Under the pieces are notes generated by a model, which was not told the origin of the DNA, made no database searches, and saw only the letters and a list, made by a program, of their open reading frames with translations. From CAVOJV01 sp963696325 (GTDB lineage: Bacteria > Pseudomonadota > Gammaproteobacteria > Competibacterales > Competibacteraceae): DNA of 53,229 nucleotides. The translations under genes were made by a program, and so were the position numbers. Each line of letters starts with the position of its first letter. Within the stretch, counting starts at the first letter, position 1. Below are positions 1 to 8,049 of the stretch, piece by piece. The stretch is from positions 1 to 53,229 of the forward strand of contig CAVOJV010000037.1 in assembly GCA_963696325.1 (NCBI GenBank). The letters run 5' to 3'.

Positions 1-1139
1 TATTTCTCTCCCACGAGCCTTCTTGCCGCATCGCCGATCCGCTTGCGTTCTTCCGCTGAGTCCAGAAGGCGGCAAACTTCGTCGGCGAATCGGCTTGGTT
101 CGTCGGCCAGAACGATGTCTGAGCCACTGGTCACCGGGAGTCCCTCGGCACCGATCGTGGTCGAGACCACGGCTTTGCCCATGGCCATCGCCTCAAAGAT
201 CTTAAGCCGTGTGCCACTGCCCACCCGCAGGGGAACGACATACACAGAACCTTTCGCGATATAGGGGCGAATGTCCTTTACGCGCCCCGTGACCTGAATG
301 CCGGGATCGGATTCGGCTAGCGCCCTGATGCTCTTGCCGGGCTTACGCCCAACCACCCAGAGTTTTGCCGCTGGACGCTGTTGGCGAATCAGCGGCAGGA
401 TCTCCTTGACGAAATACAGGATACCGTCTTCATTCGGCATCCAGTCCATGGAACCGGTGAAGACCACGCTGTCGGGTTCCTCCCCGCCGGCGGGCTGGAA
501 GTAGTCGATGTCCACACCCGTGGGAATGGTCGTGATCCTGGCGGGGCTAATGTCTTTGGCGAAGAAGGTGGCATCGGTGTCCGAAACCGTCAGTACCTGC
601 GTCGACCGACGCAAATAGCCCAACTCCGCCGCCCGCATCTTTTCATATTCACGTTTGAAGACGAATTTCCAGATTGGATTGGCCGCCACCTCCCAGTGCC
701 GTTTCCAAATCATCGCCTCCACGTTGTGAGTGAAGAGGACCACAGGAATGCCGAGGTCGAACGGAACGACGCCAGCGGCGTTCACAAAGTCGCAAAGAAT
801 GATGTCATACCTTTCCGCCGCCAGAACCTCGCGCAGATGGCGGGCAACCTCCGGCCGGCAATATTTGCTGAGGGAGTAAGGCAGGGGCGCAAAGAAGTTG
901 GCGAGATAGCCAAGAGCCTCACCGATGCCGCGTCCGGTGCTGACCTTGAGTGGGTGTGTCACCACTTTGCGGAACAGTGGCGCGAGGGAGTGGTGCTCGT
1001 CGTTAGGCTCTTCCACATAAAAAGTGAACAGCGTCACCTCATGTATCTTGGCTAGTTCCTTGGCAATGTGGAAGCTACGGATCTTGCCGCCGGAATCGGG
1101 TGGAACCAGCCCGCCGGCCTTCACCCAGATGATCTTCAT
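1..1139 (-). CDS. Family-4 glycosyltransferase (C-terminus cut by window edge)
   Basis: Reading the minus strand from ATG at 1139 gives at least 379 residues with no stop before the window edge. The N-terminal half has the GT4 acceptor-side pattern (SGGKIRSFHIAKELA near residue 18, then FTHNVEAMIWKRHWE). The C-terminal half has the GT-B donor-binding pattern (VVFTGSMDWMPNEDG, then VPLRVGSGTRLKIFEAMAMG, where the E of KIFEAMAMG fits the conserved nucleotide-sugar-binding glutamate). It resembles exosortase-type and EPS-associated sugar transferases. The ATG follows directly on the TAA of the upstream AlgD-like gene (0-bp gap), so the two are probably co-transcribed for exopolysaccharide assembly at the cytoplasmic face of the membrane. 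The sugar donor cannot be told from sequence. Family assignment is firm; the exact role is inference. Confidence 0.88.
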   Translation of the reverse strand, partial: MKIIWVKAGGLVPPDSGGKIRSFHIAKELAKIHEVTLFTFYVEEPNDEHHSLAPLFRKVVTHPLKVSTGRGIGEALGYLANFFAPLPYSLSKYCRPEVARHLREVLAAERYDIILCDFVNAAGVVPFDLGIPVVLFTHNVEAMIWKRHWEVAANPIWKFVFKREYEKMRAAELGYLRRSTQVLTVSDTDATFFAKDISPARITTIPTGVDIDYFQPAGGEEPDSVVFTGSMDWMPNEDGILYFVKEILPLIRQQRPAAKLWVVGRKPGKSIRALAESDPGIQVTGRVKDIRPYIAKGSVYVVPLRVGSGTRLKIFEAMAMGKAVVSTTIGAEGLPVTSGSDIVLADEPSRFADEVCRLLDSAEERKRIGDAARRLVGEK

Positions 1140-2459
1140 TTACCAGCATATCCCTTCGTACTCGCCCTGGTGACAAACACGGTTTTGTTTGTGCAGGCTG
1201 ATCAGGTCGATGACGATGTGGTGTGGCTGCAGCAGCGACTCCAGTTTTGCCCTGTCCACCTGAGTGCCAATCAGGACAAGCTCGCACTCGCGCACGACCA
1301 TCTCGATGTCATCGGTGAGCAAAGAACCGAGATGCGGGACGTTGTCTTCAATGAACTGGCGGTTGGAGCCAATTAAGCGGCCCATGTATACATTCTCATC
1401 CCAGATCCGGGCCTGGTAGCCTTCGCCGAGCAATTTCTTGATCAGCAGCACTTGCGGGCTTTCGCGCAAATCGTCTGTACCGGACTTGAAACTCAACCCG
1501 AGCATACCGATCTTCTTCTTGCCGTGGGCCAAGATGGATTGAACCGAGCGTTCGATGTGTTCGTGGTTGCTGGGCAGGATGGACTCGATCAGGGGCAACT
1601 TGCAATCTAATTCCTTGCCGCGATAAGTCAAAGCCCGTAAGTCTTTCGGCAGGCAGGAGCCCCCGAAGGCGAAGCCTGGGTTCAGATAGTAGGGTGAGAT
1701 ATTCAACTGCTTGTCCGAGAGAAAAATCTTCGTGACCGCTTCCGTGTCAACACCGGCGTGCTTACAAAGCGTGCCAATTTCATTGGCGAAGGCTACTTTC
1801 AGCGCGTGGAAGCTGTTGCAGGCATACTTCACCATCTCTGCGGCAGGCACGGGAACCGCGAACAACTCGGCTGGCACCCACTCGTAAAGCTCTCTCATTA
1901 ACGCCTCGGATTCGGGATCGTTCACGCCCAACACACTCATCGGTGGGTTGAGGAAGTCTTTGATCGCAGAACCTTCCCGCAGAAACTCTGGATTGGTGGC
2001 CACGCCAAAGTCCTTGCCGGCTTTCTTCCCACTGGCGGCCTCCAGCGCGGGCGTGATGACCTCAGCGGTGGTGCCCGGCAGGATAGTGCTGCGAGTCACC
2101 ACAATATGGAATGCGTCCTTTTTCTTCAGGCTGGCGCCGATCTGTGTGCAGACGTGCGCGATGCCCTTCAGATCGAGCTTCCCGTTCGGCTGGCTTGGCG
2201 TGCCAACACAGATGAATGAAATTTCAGTCTCGAACACAGCTTTGTTGATGTCAGTTGTGGCGGTGAGCCGACCTTTGGCATGGGAATCAGTGATGATCTC
2301 CTGGATGCCTGGTTCGAGGATGGGCGTCTTGCCTGACGCCATGAGTTCGACCTTTTCCTCGGCCACATCAATGCCTAGGACTTTATGGCCCTTGCTGGAG
2401 AAGCAAGCGGCTGTGACTGACCCCACATAACCCAAACCGAAGACACTAATCGCGCGCAC
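1140..2459 (-). CDS. algD: GDP-mannose 6-dehydrogenase, AlgD-like
   Basis: This 439-residue protein is a nucleotide-sugar dehydrogenase that oxidises a sugar C6 hydroxyl to the carboxylate with two NAD+. It starts with the Rossmann motif GLGYVG (residues 8-13). The catalytic cysteine is C269 in FAFGGSCLPKD, and the C-terminal NAD/UDP-binding domain begins near KKKIGMLGLSFKSGTDDLRE. The motif NPGFAFGGSCLPKDLRALTY and the ending EGICW match Pseudomonas AlgD more closely than UDP-glucose dehydrogenases, so GDP-mannose to GDP-mannuronate is the likely reaction. This would supply uronic acid to an alginate-like polymer, which fits the lyase encoded at 3,788. The gene lies directly upstream of the glycosyltransferase ending at 1,139. 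A UDP-hexose substrate cannot be fully excluded. Confidence 0.88.
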   Translation of the reverse strand: MRAISVFGLGYVGSVTAACFSSKGHKVLGIDVAEEKVELMASGKTPILEPGIQEIITDSHAKGRLTATTDINKAVFETEISFICVGTPSQPNGKLDLKGIAHVCTQIGASLKKKDAFHIVVTRSTILPGTTAEVITPALEAASGKKAGKDFGVATNPEFLREGSAIKDFLNPPMSVLGVNDPESEALMRELYEWVPAELFAVPVPAAEMVKYACNSFHALKVAFANEIGTLCKHAGVDTEAVTKIFLSDKQLNISPYYLNPGFAFGGSCLPKDLRALTYRGKELDCKLPLIESILPSNHEHIERSVQSILAHGKKKIGMLGLSFKSGTDDLRESPQVLLIKKLLGEGYQARIWDENVYMGRLIGSNRQFIEDNVPHLGSLLTDDIEMVVRECELVLIGTQVDRAKLESLLQPHHIVIDLISLHKQNRVCHQGEYEGICW

Positions 2460-2675
2460 AAAACACCTATGTTACAAATGAAAGCTCGAGCTTACGTGAT
2501 TCACAATTGAGTCCAATTTGCCACGGTCCTTCGGATTCTTCCGTTTATCAGCGGCCATGCAGCGGAATGATTTGTTGATCGACCGTTCACACGAACACAG
2601 AAATTGACCTAGTGTTAATAATATCGCAAGATGATTTAAAATATCAGACTGCGATAGCACCTGTATTTCCCGCCG

Positions 2676-3767
2676 ATGCCTCGACAAACAAAGCCGTGCA
2701 AACATCTGGAAATCGCCAATTATCCCCCTCCCTACGATGGCTGGGGCACGCATACCCAATTCGTTGTCGAAGAAATCAGGCGCCGCGGTCATGCGTGTAA
2801 GGTTCTGAAAATAAATGAGAACCGGCATATCAAGAGCCCGGAATACGTGGATGTCCAAAATGGTTTCGACTATCTTCTCAAGGTGATCCGGTTCGCCATG
2901 CGCGGATACGCCATCAATGCGCACGTCAACGCTGAATCACCCAAGGGCTACATCCTTGCCCTGATCGCGGTGGTCGTTGGCCGCCTGTTTCTCCGGAAAG
3001 CCACGGTGACGTTTCACGGCGGGGTGCCCCAGTCGTTCTTTCCTGCGCCCAGATCATCGCTTGGGTATTGGAAGTTCAGGCTTCTTTTCGCTGTGGCTTC
3101 CGGCATCCTCTGCGATAGCGATGAGATCAAGCGCCCAATCGAGGGCTATGGCGTGCGCCCCGCCAAGATCGGGACCGCGGCGGGCTTCTCTGCTCGAAAT
3201 CTCACCCATCAGCAGGTGAGTCTGAATACGGCAACGGAAACGTTTTTGCAGTCGCATGACCCAGTGTTCTTCTGCTATGTCTCCTTTCGTCCGGAATATC
3301 GCCTGGAGGTGCTGCGGGAAGGGATGAAAAACTTTCGGCAGGGCTATGCACGGGCGGGATTCATTTGGCTTGGGTTTCCGGAAAAAGAAATGCCAGCGGT
3401 CCGGGACTTTGTTGCTGCTTTTGCTCCGGACGAAAAGGCATCGCTATTGCTGCTGGCGAATTTGAGTCATGACGAATTTTTGACGCTGCTATTACGGTGC
3501 ACCGCGAAACTCAGGACACCGGCATGCGACGGGGTGAGCGCATCAGTATTGGAGTCGCTGGCTCTGGGCGTGCCCGTTGTTGCCAGTGAAAATGGACGAA
3601 GGCCGGCTGGGGTAGTCACGTATGCAGAAATGGACGCTGCGGACATGTGTCGCAAGTTGGAATACCTTCTCCAGAATTACGATGTGATCAAGCAGCAGAT
3701 GCGCATAGAGACTATGCAGGATAATGTCGGATTAACCGCCGACTGGCTTTTGGGTGAGTCGGGCTAG
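2676..3767 (+). CDS. Family-4 glycosyltransferase
   Basis: The 363-residue product looks like a GT-B fold glycosyltransferase. Near the N-terminus, NYPPPYDGWGTHTQFV is the usual GT4 glycine-rich start. VTFHGGVPQSFF sits in the first domain, and VLESLALGVPVVAS near residue 293 carries the family glutamate. The first dozen residues are untypical and there is no clear Shine-Dalgarno before ATG 2676, so the true start may lie slightly downstream. The gene is divergent from the algD-like gene across a 216-bp gap that must hold both promoters; no clear -10/-35 pair could be picked there. The lyase gene follows after 20 bp on the same strand, which suggests an operon. The substrate is unknown. Confidence 0.82.
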   Translation: MPRQTKPCKHLEIANYPPPYDGWGTHTQFVVEEIRRRGHACKVLKINENRHIKSPEYVDVQNGFDYLLKVIRFAMRGYAINAHVNAESPKGYILALIAVVVGRLFLRKATVTFHGGVPQSFFPAPRSSLGYWKFRLLFAVASGILCDSDEIKRPIEGYGVRPAKIGTAAGFSARNLTHQQVSLNTATETFLQSHDPVFFCYVSFRPEYRLEVLREGMKNFRQGYARAGFIWLGFPEKEMPAVRDFVAAFAPDEKASLLLLANLSHDEFLTLLLRCTAKLRTPACDGVSASVLESLALGVPVVASENGRRPAGVVTYAEMDAADMCRKLEYLLQNYDVIKQQMRIETMQDNVGLTADWLLGESG

Positions 3768-3787
3768 CCCCAAGGGAAAGCAAGTCA

Positions 3788-6040
3788 ATGCTGTTCTCGA
3801 GCAAGCTTCGGCGAGTCGCATCCATGAAACCAAGCGAAATCGCCTCGCGACTCGGGCAGGAACTTGCCAAAAGCGCTGACAGCTTCGGCCTGTTTCAGCC
3901 GTCGTTTAATTCGCTAGCGGCAGATAACTTAGCGAAAACTGGCCGGTTCTTTTTCGACCAGGAAGATATTCCACAACGGATTCATCTGATCCGTGAGAAC
4001 GTTCCGGACTTCGAAAAGAACGTGCTCGATCAGGCCGAGCTGATCCTAAACCACCAGTTTCCGCTGTTGGGCTATGGGCCTCTCGATTATGGCAGGGAGA
4101 TCGACTGGCAACTCGACATCGTCAACGGCAAGCGTGCCCCCCTCAAGCCCTGGCCAAAGATCAACTACCTCGATTTCAATGAAGTCGGCGACAGCAAGGT
4201 TACATGGGAACTCAGTCGCCATCAGTTCTTGATCACCCTCGCCAAAGCGTGGCTACTGACCAGTGAAGAACGTTTTGTAAGGAAGTTAGAAAGCCTCTAT
4301 TACGACTGGCACCAGAAAAACCCCTATCCCTTGGGCATCAATTGGGCCAGCAGCCTTGAAGTCGCTTTCCGCAGTCTCTCGTGGATCTGGGTGCGGGAAC
4401 TTTTGGGCGGGTGTGAAATTGTTTCGCAAATGCGCCAAAACATTACGCATGCGCTTGCCCTTAACGCCTGGTACATACGGCGCTACCTTTCAACGTATTT
4501 CTCGCCAAATACGCACCTACAAGGTGAGGCGGTGGCGTTGTTTTTCATCGGCACGCTTTGCCCTTCGCTACCCAACGCCTCTAATTGGCGCAAGCTGGCC
4601 TGGAATATCCTCCTGGAACATGCCCTCACCAAGGTTCTGGAAGATGGGGCTTACTTTGAACAATCGACCTATTACCATGTGTACGCGCTCGATTTCTTTC
4701 TTCATGCCCGCATACTCGCGGAACGCAATCGAATACCGTTTCCAAGCAGCCACGACGATGTCCTGAAGAAAATGTTGGAGCATCTGTCATGCTTGTGTCA
4801 GGCCGGGCCTCCACCGCGTTTTGGAGATGACGATGGCGGTCGGGTTTTCGATGGCCGTCGTAACCGGGCCGAGCATTTATTGGACCCACTCGCGATCGGC
4901 ACCGCACTGTATCGCGCCAACGCCTTCAAACAACCGGGCGTACAGGCCACCGAAGAGATGCTGTGGCTGCTTGGAGAAGGGGGCCTTCAAACGTTTTCCA
5001 TTTACGCGGAATGGAAGAGCAGCAGCTCGGTCAGATTTCCTCACACGGGTCTCTACATATCGCATGCCGGAAAAGGCTCTCGAAGTCAGGTGGTACTGGA
5101 TGCCGGTCCGCTGGGCGGCGGCAGCGCCGGACATGGGCACGCCGATGCGCTGAGTCTGACCTTGAACTTGGATGGAAAAGCCTTTTTGGTGGATCCGGGT
5201 GCTTGTCGCTACGTTGGACCGGGTTCGGATCGCACCGACTTTCGCTCAACACGGGCTCACAACACCGTGACGGTAGACAGTCTTCCCCAAGCAGAACCCC
5301 GGACTCCGTTTTCCTGGTTTCGGTGGCCTGAGGTAACGGTGGAGGCTGTAGCTTATACGCCCGAGTTCGAATTCATCGCCGCTTCACACGACGGGTATAC
5401 CCGGCTCCGGTCGCCTGTGACCCATCGCCGCACGCTTTTCGCGCCACACGTGGACTTTTGGTTTGTGCTGGATGAGCTAATTAGCGATGGTCCACACGAT
5501 TACGTCCTCCACTGGCATCTGGTGCCAGGCGCAAGGGTGGAGCAGGAGGCTGGAGGTAGGTGGGTAGTCGAGCTGGAAGGGAGCAAGCTGCATCTCTTGA
5601 CCGTTGCAGACGGATGGCTTCCCGCTGCCGATTCCGGATGGTTTTCCTCCGCCTACGGGGTGAAACAGCCCGCGCCAGTCATCAACCTTACGAAGAAGGC
5701 ACAAGGCAAAGAAGCCATCGCAACAGCCTTGTGGGCTGGAAATCTCAGCGATCCTGTCCCAGCATTGACCACACTGAGTCATTCGCCTACCAGACTAGCT
5801 TACCGCTTGACAAACGGTGCCGGATACTCCCTTTTCATCCTTGGCAATGGTATCTTAACTATGAATATCGATGGCTTGGAAAGCGATGCTAAGTTTGTGT
5901 ATGGCAAATTCGAGGCAAACGGTCGTCCTTCATGTGTAATTTTCGTTCAAGGTACTTTTGCGCGTTTTGAAGGTGCGCTGCTTCACGACTCAGCGGAACG
6001 TACCGCCCACTTCGTTTGGAAACCGGGAAGGTTACCCTGA
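3788..6040 (+). CDS. Heparinase II/III-family polysaccharide lyase
   Basis: The 750-residue protein has the two-part layout of heparinase II/III and alginate-lyase-like enzymes. An alpha-helical toroid domain spans roughly residues 60-400 (NYLDFNEVGDSKVTWELSRH, then YFSPNTHLQGEAVALFFIG and YFEQSTYYHVYALDFFLH). A beta-sandwich domain follows from about residue 420 (GGGSAGHGHADALSLTLN, DPGACRYVGPGSDR, RAHNTVTVD). N-x-H, the tyrosine-rich run and the GHGHAD histidine are the residues usually tied to catalysis in this superfamily. No signal peptide is visible. The gene lies inside an EPS cluster next to an AlgD-like enzyme, so it probably trims or degrades an acidic polymer. Whether the target is alginate-like is inference. 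Start ATG 3788 is 20 bp after the previous stop; ATG 3827 is an alternative. Confidence 0.85.
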   Translation: MLFSSKLRRVASMKPSEIASRLGQELAKSADSFGLFQPSFNSLAADNLAKTGRFFFDQEDIPQRIHLIRENVPDFEKNVLDQAELILNHQFPLLGYGPLDYGREIDWQLDIVNGKRAPLKPWPKINYLDFNEVGDSKVTWELSRHQFLITLAKAWLLTSEERFVRKLESLYYDWHQKNPYPLGINWASSLEVAFRSLSWIWVRELLGGCEIVSQMRQNITHALALNAWYIRRYLSTYFSPNTHLQGEAVALFFIGTLCPSLPNASNWRKLAWNILLEHALTKVLEDGAYFEQSTYYHVYALDFFLHARILAERNRIPFPSSHDDVLKKMLEHLSCLCQAGPPPRFGDDDGGRVFDGRRNRAEHLLDPLAIGTALYRANAFKQPGVQATEEMLWLLGEGGLQTFSIYAEWKSSSSVRFPHTGLYISHAGKGSRSQVVLDAGPLGGGSAGHGHADALSLTLNLDGKAFLVDPGACRYVGPGSDRTDFRSTRAHNTVTVDSLPQAEPRTPFSWFRWPEVTVEAVAYTPEFEFIAASHDGYTRLRSPVTHRRTLFAPHVDFWFVLDELISDGPHDYVLHWHLVPGARVEQEAGGRWVVELEGSKLHLLTVADGWLPAADSGWFSSAYGVKQPAPVINLTKKAQGKEAIATALWAGNLSDPVPALTTLSHSPTRLAYRLTNGAGYSLFILGNGILTMNIDGLESDAKFVYGKFEANGRPSCVIFVQGTFARFEGALLHDSAERTAHFVWKPGRLP

Positions 6041-6084
6041 TTCTGTGGCGTCCACAGTGCGCTATTGTTACGAGGAACATTCTC

Positions 6085-7119
6085 TTGAACCCAAAAACTC
6101 TTGATTTATTGAAGCGTCATCTTGGTGAGGTGGCTATCTTGATTCCATGCTACAACGAGGCGGCAACGATCGGGAAAGTGGTCTCCGGATTTCGGAGTGC
6201 ATTGCCAATGGCGAATATCTATGTCTACGACAACAACTCATCGGACTGTGCCGCACAGGTAGCAGCAAAGGCAGGAGCATTCGTTGGCCACGAGCACTAC
6301 CAAGGGAAAGGCAACGTCATTCGGAGGATGTTCGCAGACATTGAGGCGGACACCTACGTTCTGGTCGACGGCGATAGCACCTATGACGCCGCTAGCTTGC
6401 CCACCTTGCTCGACGTATATTCCAAAATGCGCGTGGACATGGTTCATGCGGCTCGGATCACCACCGAGCAGGACGCTTATCGTGTCGGCCACCGCTTTGG
6501 CAATTGGATGCTGACGTACCTTGTGACGGCTATTTTCGGCCGCCAATTCAAGGATATCCTGTCTGGGCTACCGGGTATTTTCGCGACGCTTTGTCAAGTC
6601 GTTCCCGGCGCTCCCCAGCGGCTTCGAGATCGAAACCGAACTGACCATTCATGCGCTTGAGCTGCGTATGGCTACCGCCGAGGTTGACACCCCCTACTAT
6701 ACGCCCGCCCGGAAGGTTCGATCAGCAAACTGAGCACATTTCGCGACGGTTGGCGAATCCTCATGACCATCCTTAAACTGGTCAAAGAGGAGCGCCCGAT
6801 GGCCTTCTTTTTCAGCCTGTTCAGCCTGCTGGCCGCTGTATCGATCATCCTGGGGATACCCATCGTCATCACCTTCATGGAAACGGGGCTGGTACCCCGG
6901 TTCCCAACCGCCATTCTGGCCATGGGTATGATGCTACTCGCCTTCTTGAGCCTAGCCTGCGGCATGATCCTGGCTACGGTAACCCACGGACGACAGGAAA
7001 TGAAACGTCTTTCGTATCTTACGATTCCAGCCCCCCACTCAGCGAATCCAGACCATGGGATTGCGCCTGTTGCGCCGACTAAGGGGCGGCCTGTCGAAGA
7101 GATTGCATACACGAGATGA
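6085..7119 (+). CDS. GtrB-like polyprenyl-phosphate glycosyltransferase (two frameshifts)
   Basis: This GT2 enzyme probably moves a sugar from a nucleotide donor to a polyprenyl phosphate at the membrane. The GT-A start VAILIPCYNEAATIG, the DNNSSD motif and the DGDST metal-binding motif are intact. The frame then breaks near 6,566, where one extra base turns ILSGYRVFSRRF out of frame, and is restored near 6,705 at TPYYTRPEG, after which the original frame runs to 7,119. The C-terminal part has two hydrophobic segments (FFFSLFSLLAAVSIILG and ILAMGMMLLAFLSLACGM), as in GtrB/DPM1-type enzymes. TTG 6085 with GAGGA eight bases upstream is the best start. The two indels compensate each other, so either the sequence carries two errors or the gene was recently broken. 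It overlaps gtrA by ATGA. Confidence 0.8.
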
Positions 7120-7586
7120 CCGGCAGGAGCGTCTCAAGATTCCTCAGGTTCTGCGTGGTCGGTGGCGTTGGATTTTTAGTGGATGGCGGGAGTCTGGCAA
7201 TGCTAGTCGCCTTGGGTGTTGGCCCCTATGCAGCGCGCTTGGTGTCATTTCCGCTTGCCGTAACAGTGACTTGGCTGTTCAATCGCAAGTGGACTTTCGC
7301 CGACGGCGCGACTACCCGTCCCAAACGAGAGTATACCGCTTACTTTGCTGTACAGATTATCGGAGCACTCATCAACTTCGGCGTCTATGTAGCAATCCTG
7401 AGTCAGTGGGACGTGCTGAAAGCACATGTACTCGTGCCGTTCGCTGTGGCATCAGCAACGGCCTTGATATTCAACTACCTCGGAATGCACTGGCTGGTGT
7501 TCACGCAGCAAGACAGTGACGATGGCGGCAAACATCAAGGTCCGTTGCCCCGCGCCGTGCGGCTGTCCTCCCAAGAGGAACGATAA
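7116..7586 (+). CDS. GtrA-family membrane protein
   Basis: This 156-residue protein has four hydrophobic segments and the GtrA signature: FLRFCVVGGVGFLVDGGSLA at the start, FNRKWTF in the middle, and YFAVQIIGALINFGVYV and ALIFNYLGMHWLVF at the end. Family members are thought to flip polyprenyl-linked sugars or assist the partner GtrB glycosyltransferase. Its ATG overlaps the stop of the GtrB-like gene (ATGA), so the two are translationally coupled and probably act together in EPS or O-antigen glycosylation. The last 25 residues are hydrophilic and may vary. It is the last gene of the polysaccharide cluster. Confidence 0.88.
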   Translation: MTGRSVSRFLRFCVVGGVGFLVDGGSLAMLVALGVGPYAARLVSFPLAVTVTWLFNRKWTFADGATTRPKREYTAYFAVQIIGALINFGVYVAILSQWDVLKAHVLVPFAVASATALIFNYLGMHWLVFTQQDSDDGGKHQGPLPRAVRLSSQEER

Positions 7587-7977
7587 GCGGCAAGAAGCCG
7601 ACCGTCACGCACTACGACTGGTTTAGAAAAGTAACTCCTCAGTCGTAACTTACTCGTCCAGTCATCGAGCAAAACCGCTCCTGGCCAATCTAAAATCAGC
7701 CGATAAAACGTCGCCCGAGCTAGCGATTAACGCTGTGATTTACGCCACCCCGTGGTGATCATCATCTTCTTCCTCATCGGCGGCGGCCAAAGAGCGCCGT
7801 ATCTTTTGTATTGTATGAGGCTGTTTGGCGGGAGATCGACAAGTTGTTTGATCAGCAGGGGGACGAGCACTTGTTGGACCGTTTTTTCCGAAGGCAACGC
7901 ACGGGATTGGGTTCGCAGATACAGAGTGTGCTGTTGCCACACCAGCGAGCCGAAGCGAAGCGCAGTAAATATCCGCC
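7587..7977. other. Gene-free stretch between gtrA and the group II intron 3' end
   Basis: I find no supportable gene here. Short open frames exist on both strands (for example plus-strand residues YEAVWREIDKLFDQQGD around 7,811-7,860), but none has a recognisable family or a ribosome-binding site. Those at the intron edge run into intron RNA. The segment may be the remnant of a gene that the intron or earlier rearrangements disrupted. Confidence 0.4.
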
Positions 7978-8049
7978 GGGTAGCAGGGTCACATTGCTGT
8001 GACCCTGCCCCCAAGGAACCGTACACGACCATTACTTTTCATACGGCTC
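7978..8049 (-). ncRNA. Group II intron domains V and VI
   Basis: Positions 8016-8049 read on the minus strand as the 34-nt domain V hairpin, GAGCCGTATG at one end and CGTGTACGGTTC at the other. This is the near-invariant catalytic domain V sequence. Positions 7978-8012 form domain VI, with the arms GCAGGGTCAC and GTGACCCTGC. The branch-point adenosine should lie in domain VI, but I cannot fix it by eye. These two hairpins define the 3' end of the intron to within a few bases. Confidence 0.88.

Noticed and set aside
381..1055. Long plus-strand open frame (224 codons)
   Set aside because: It is antisense to the glycosyltransferase at 1-1139, which has clear family motifs; the plus-strand product has none.
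2472..2924. Minus-strand 150-codon frame between algD and the glycosyltransferase
   Set aside because: Mostly antisense of the glycosyltransferase, with no recognisable family or ribosome-binding site.
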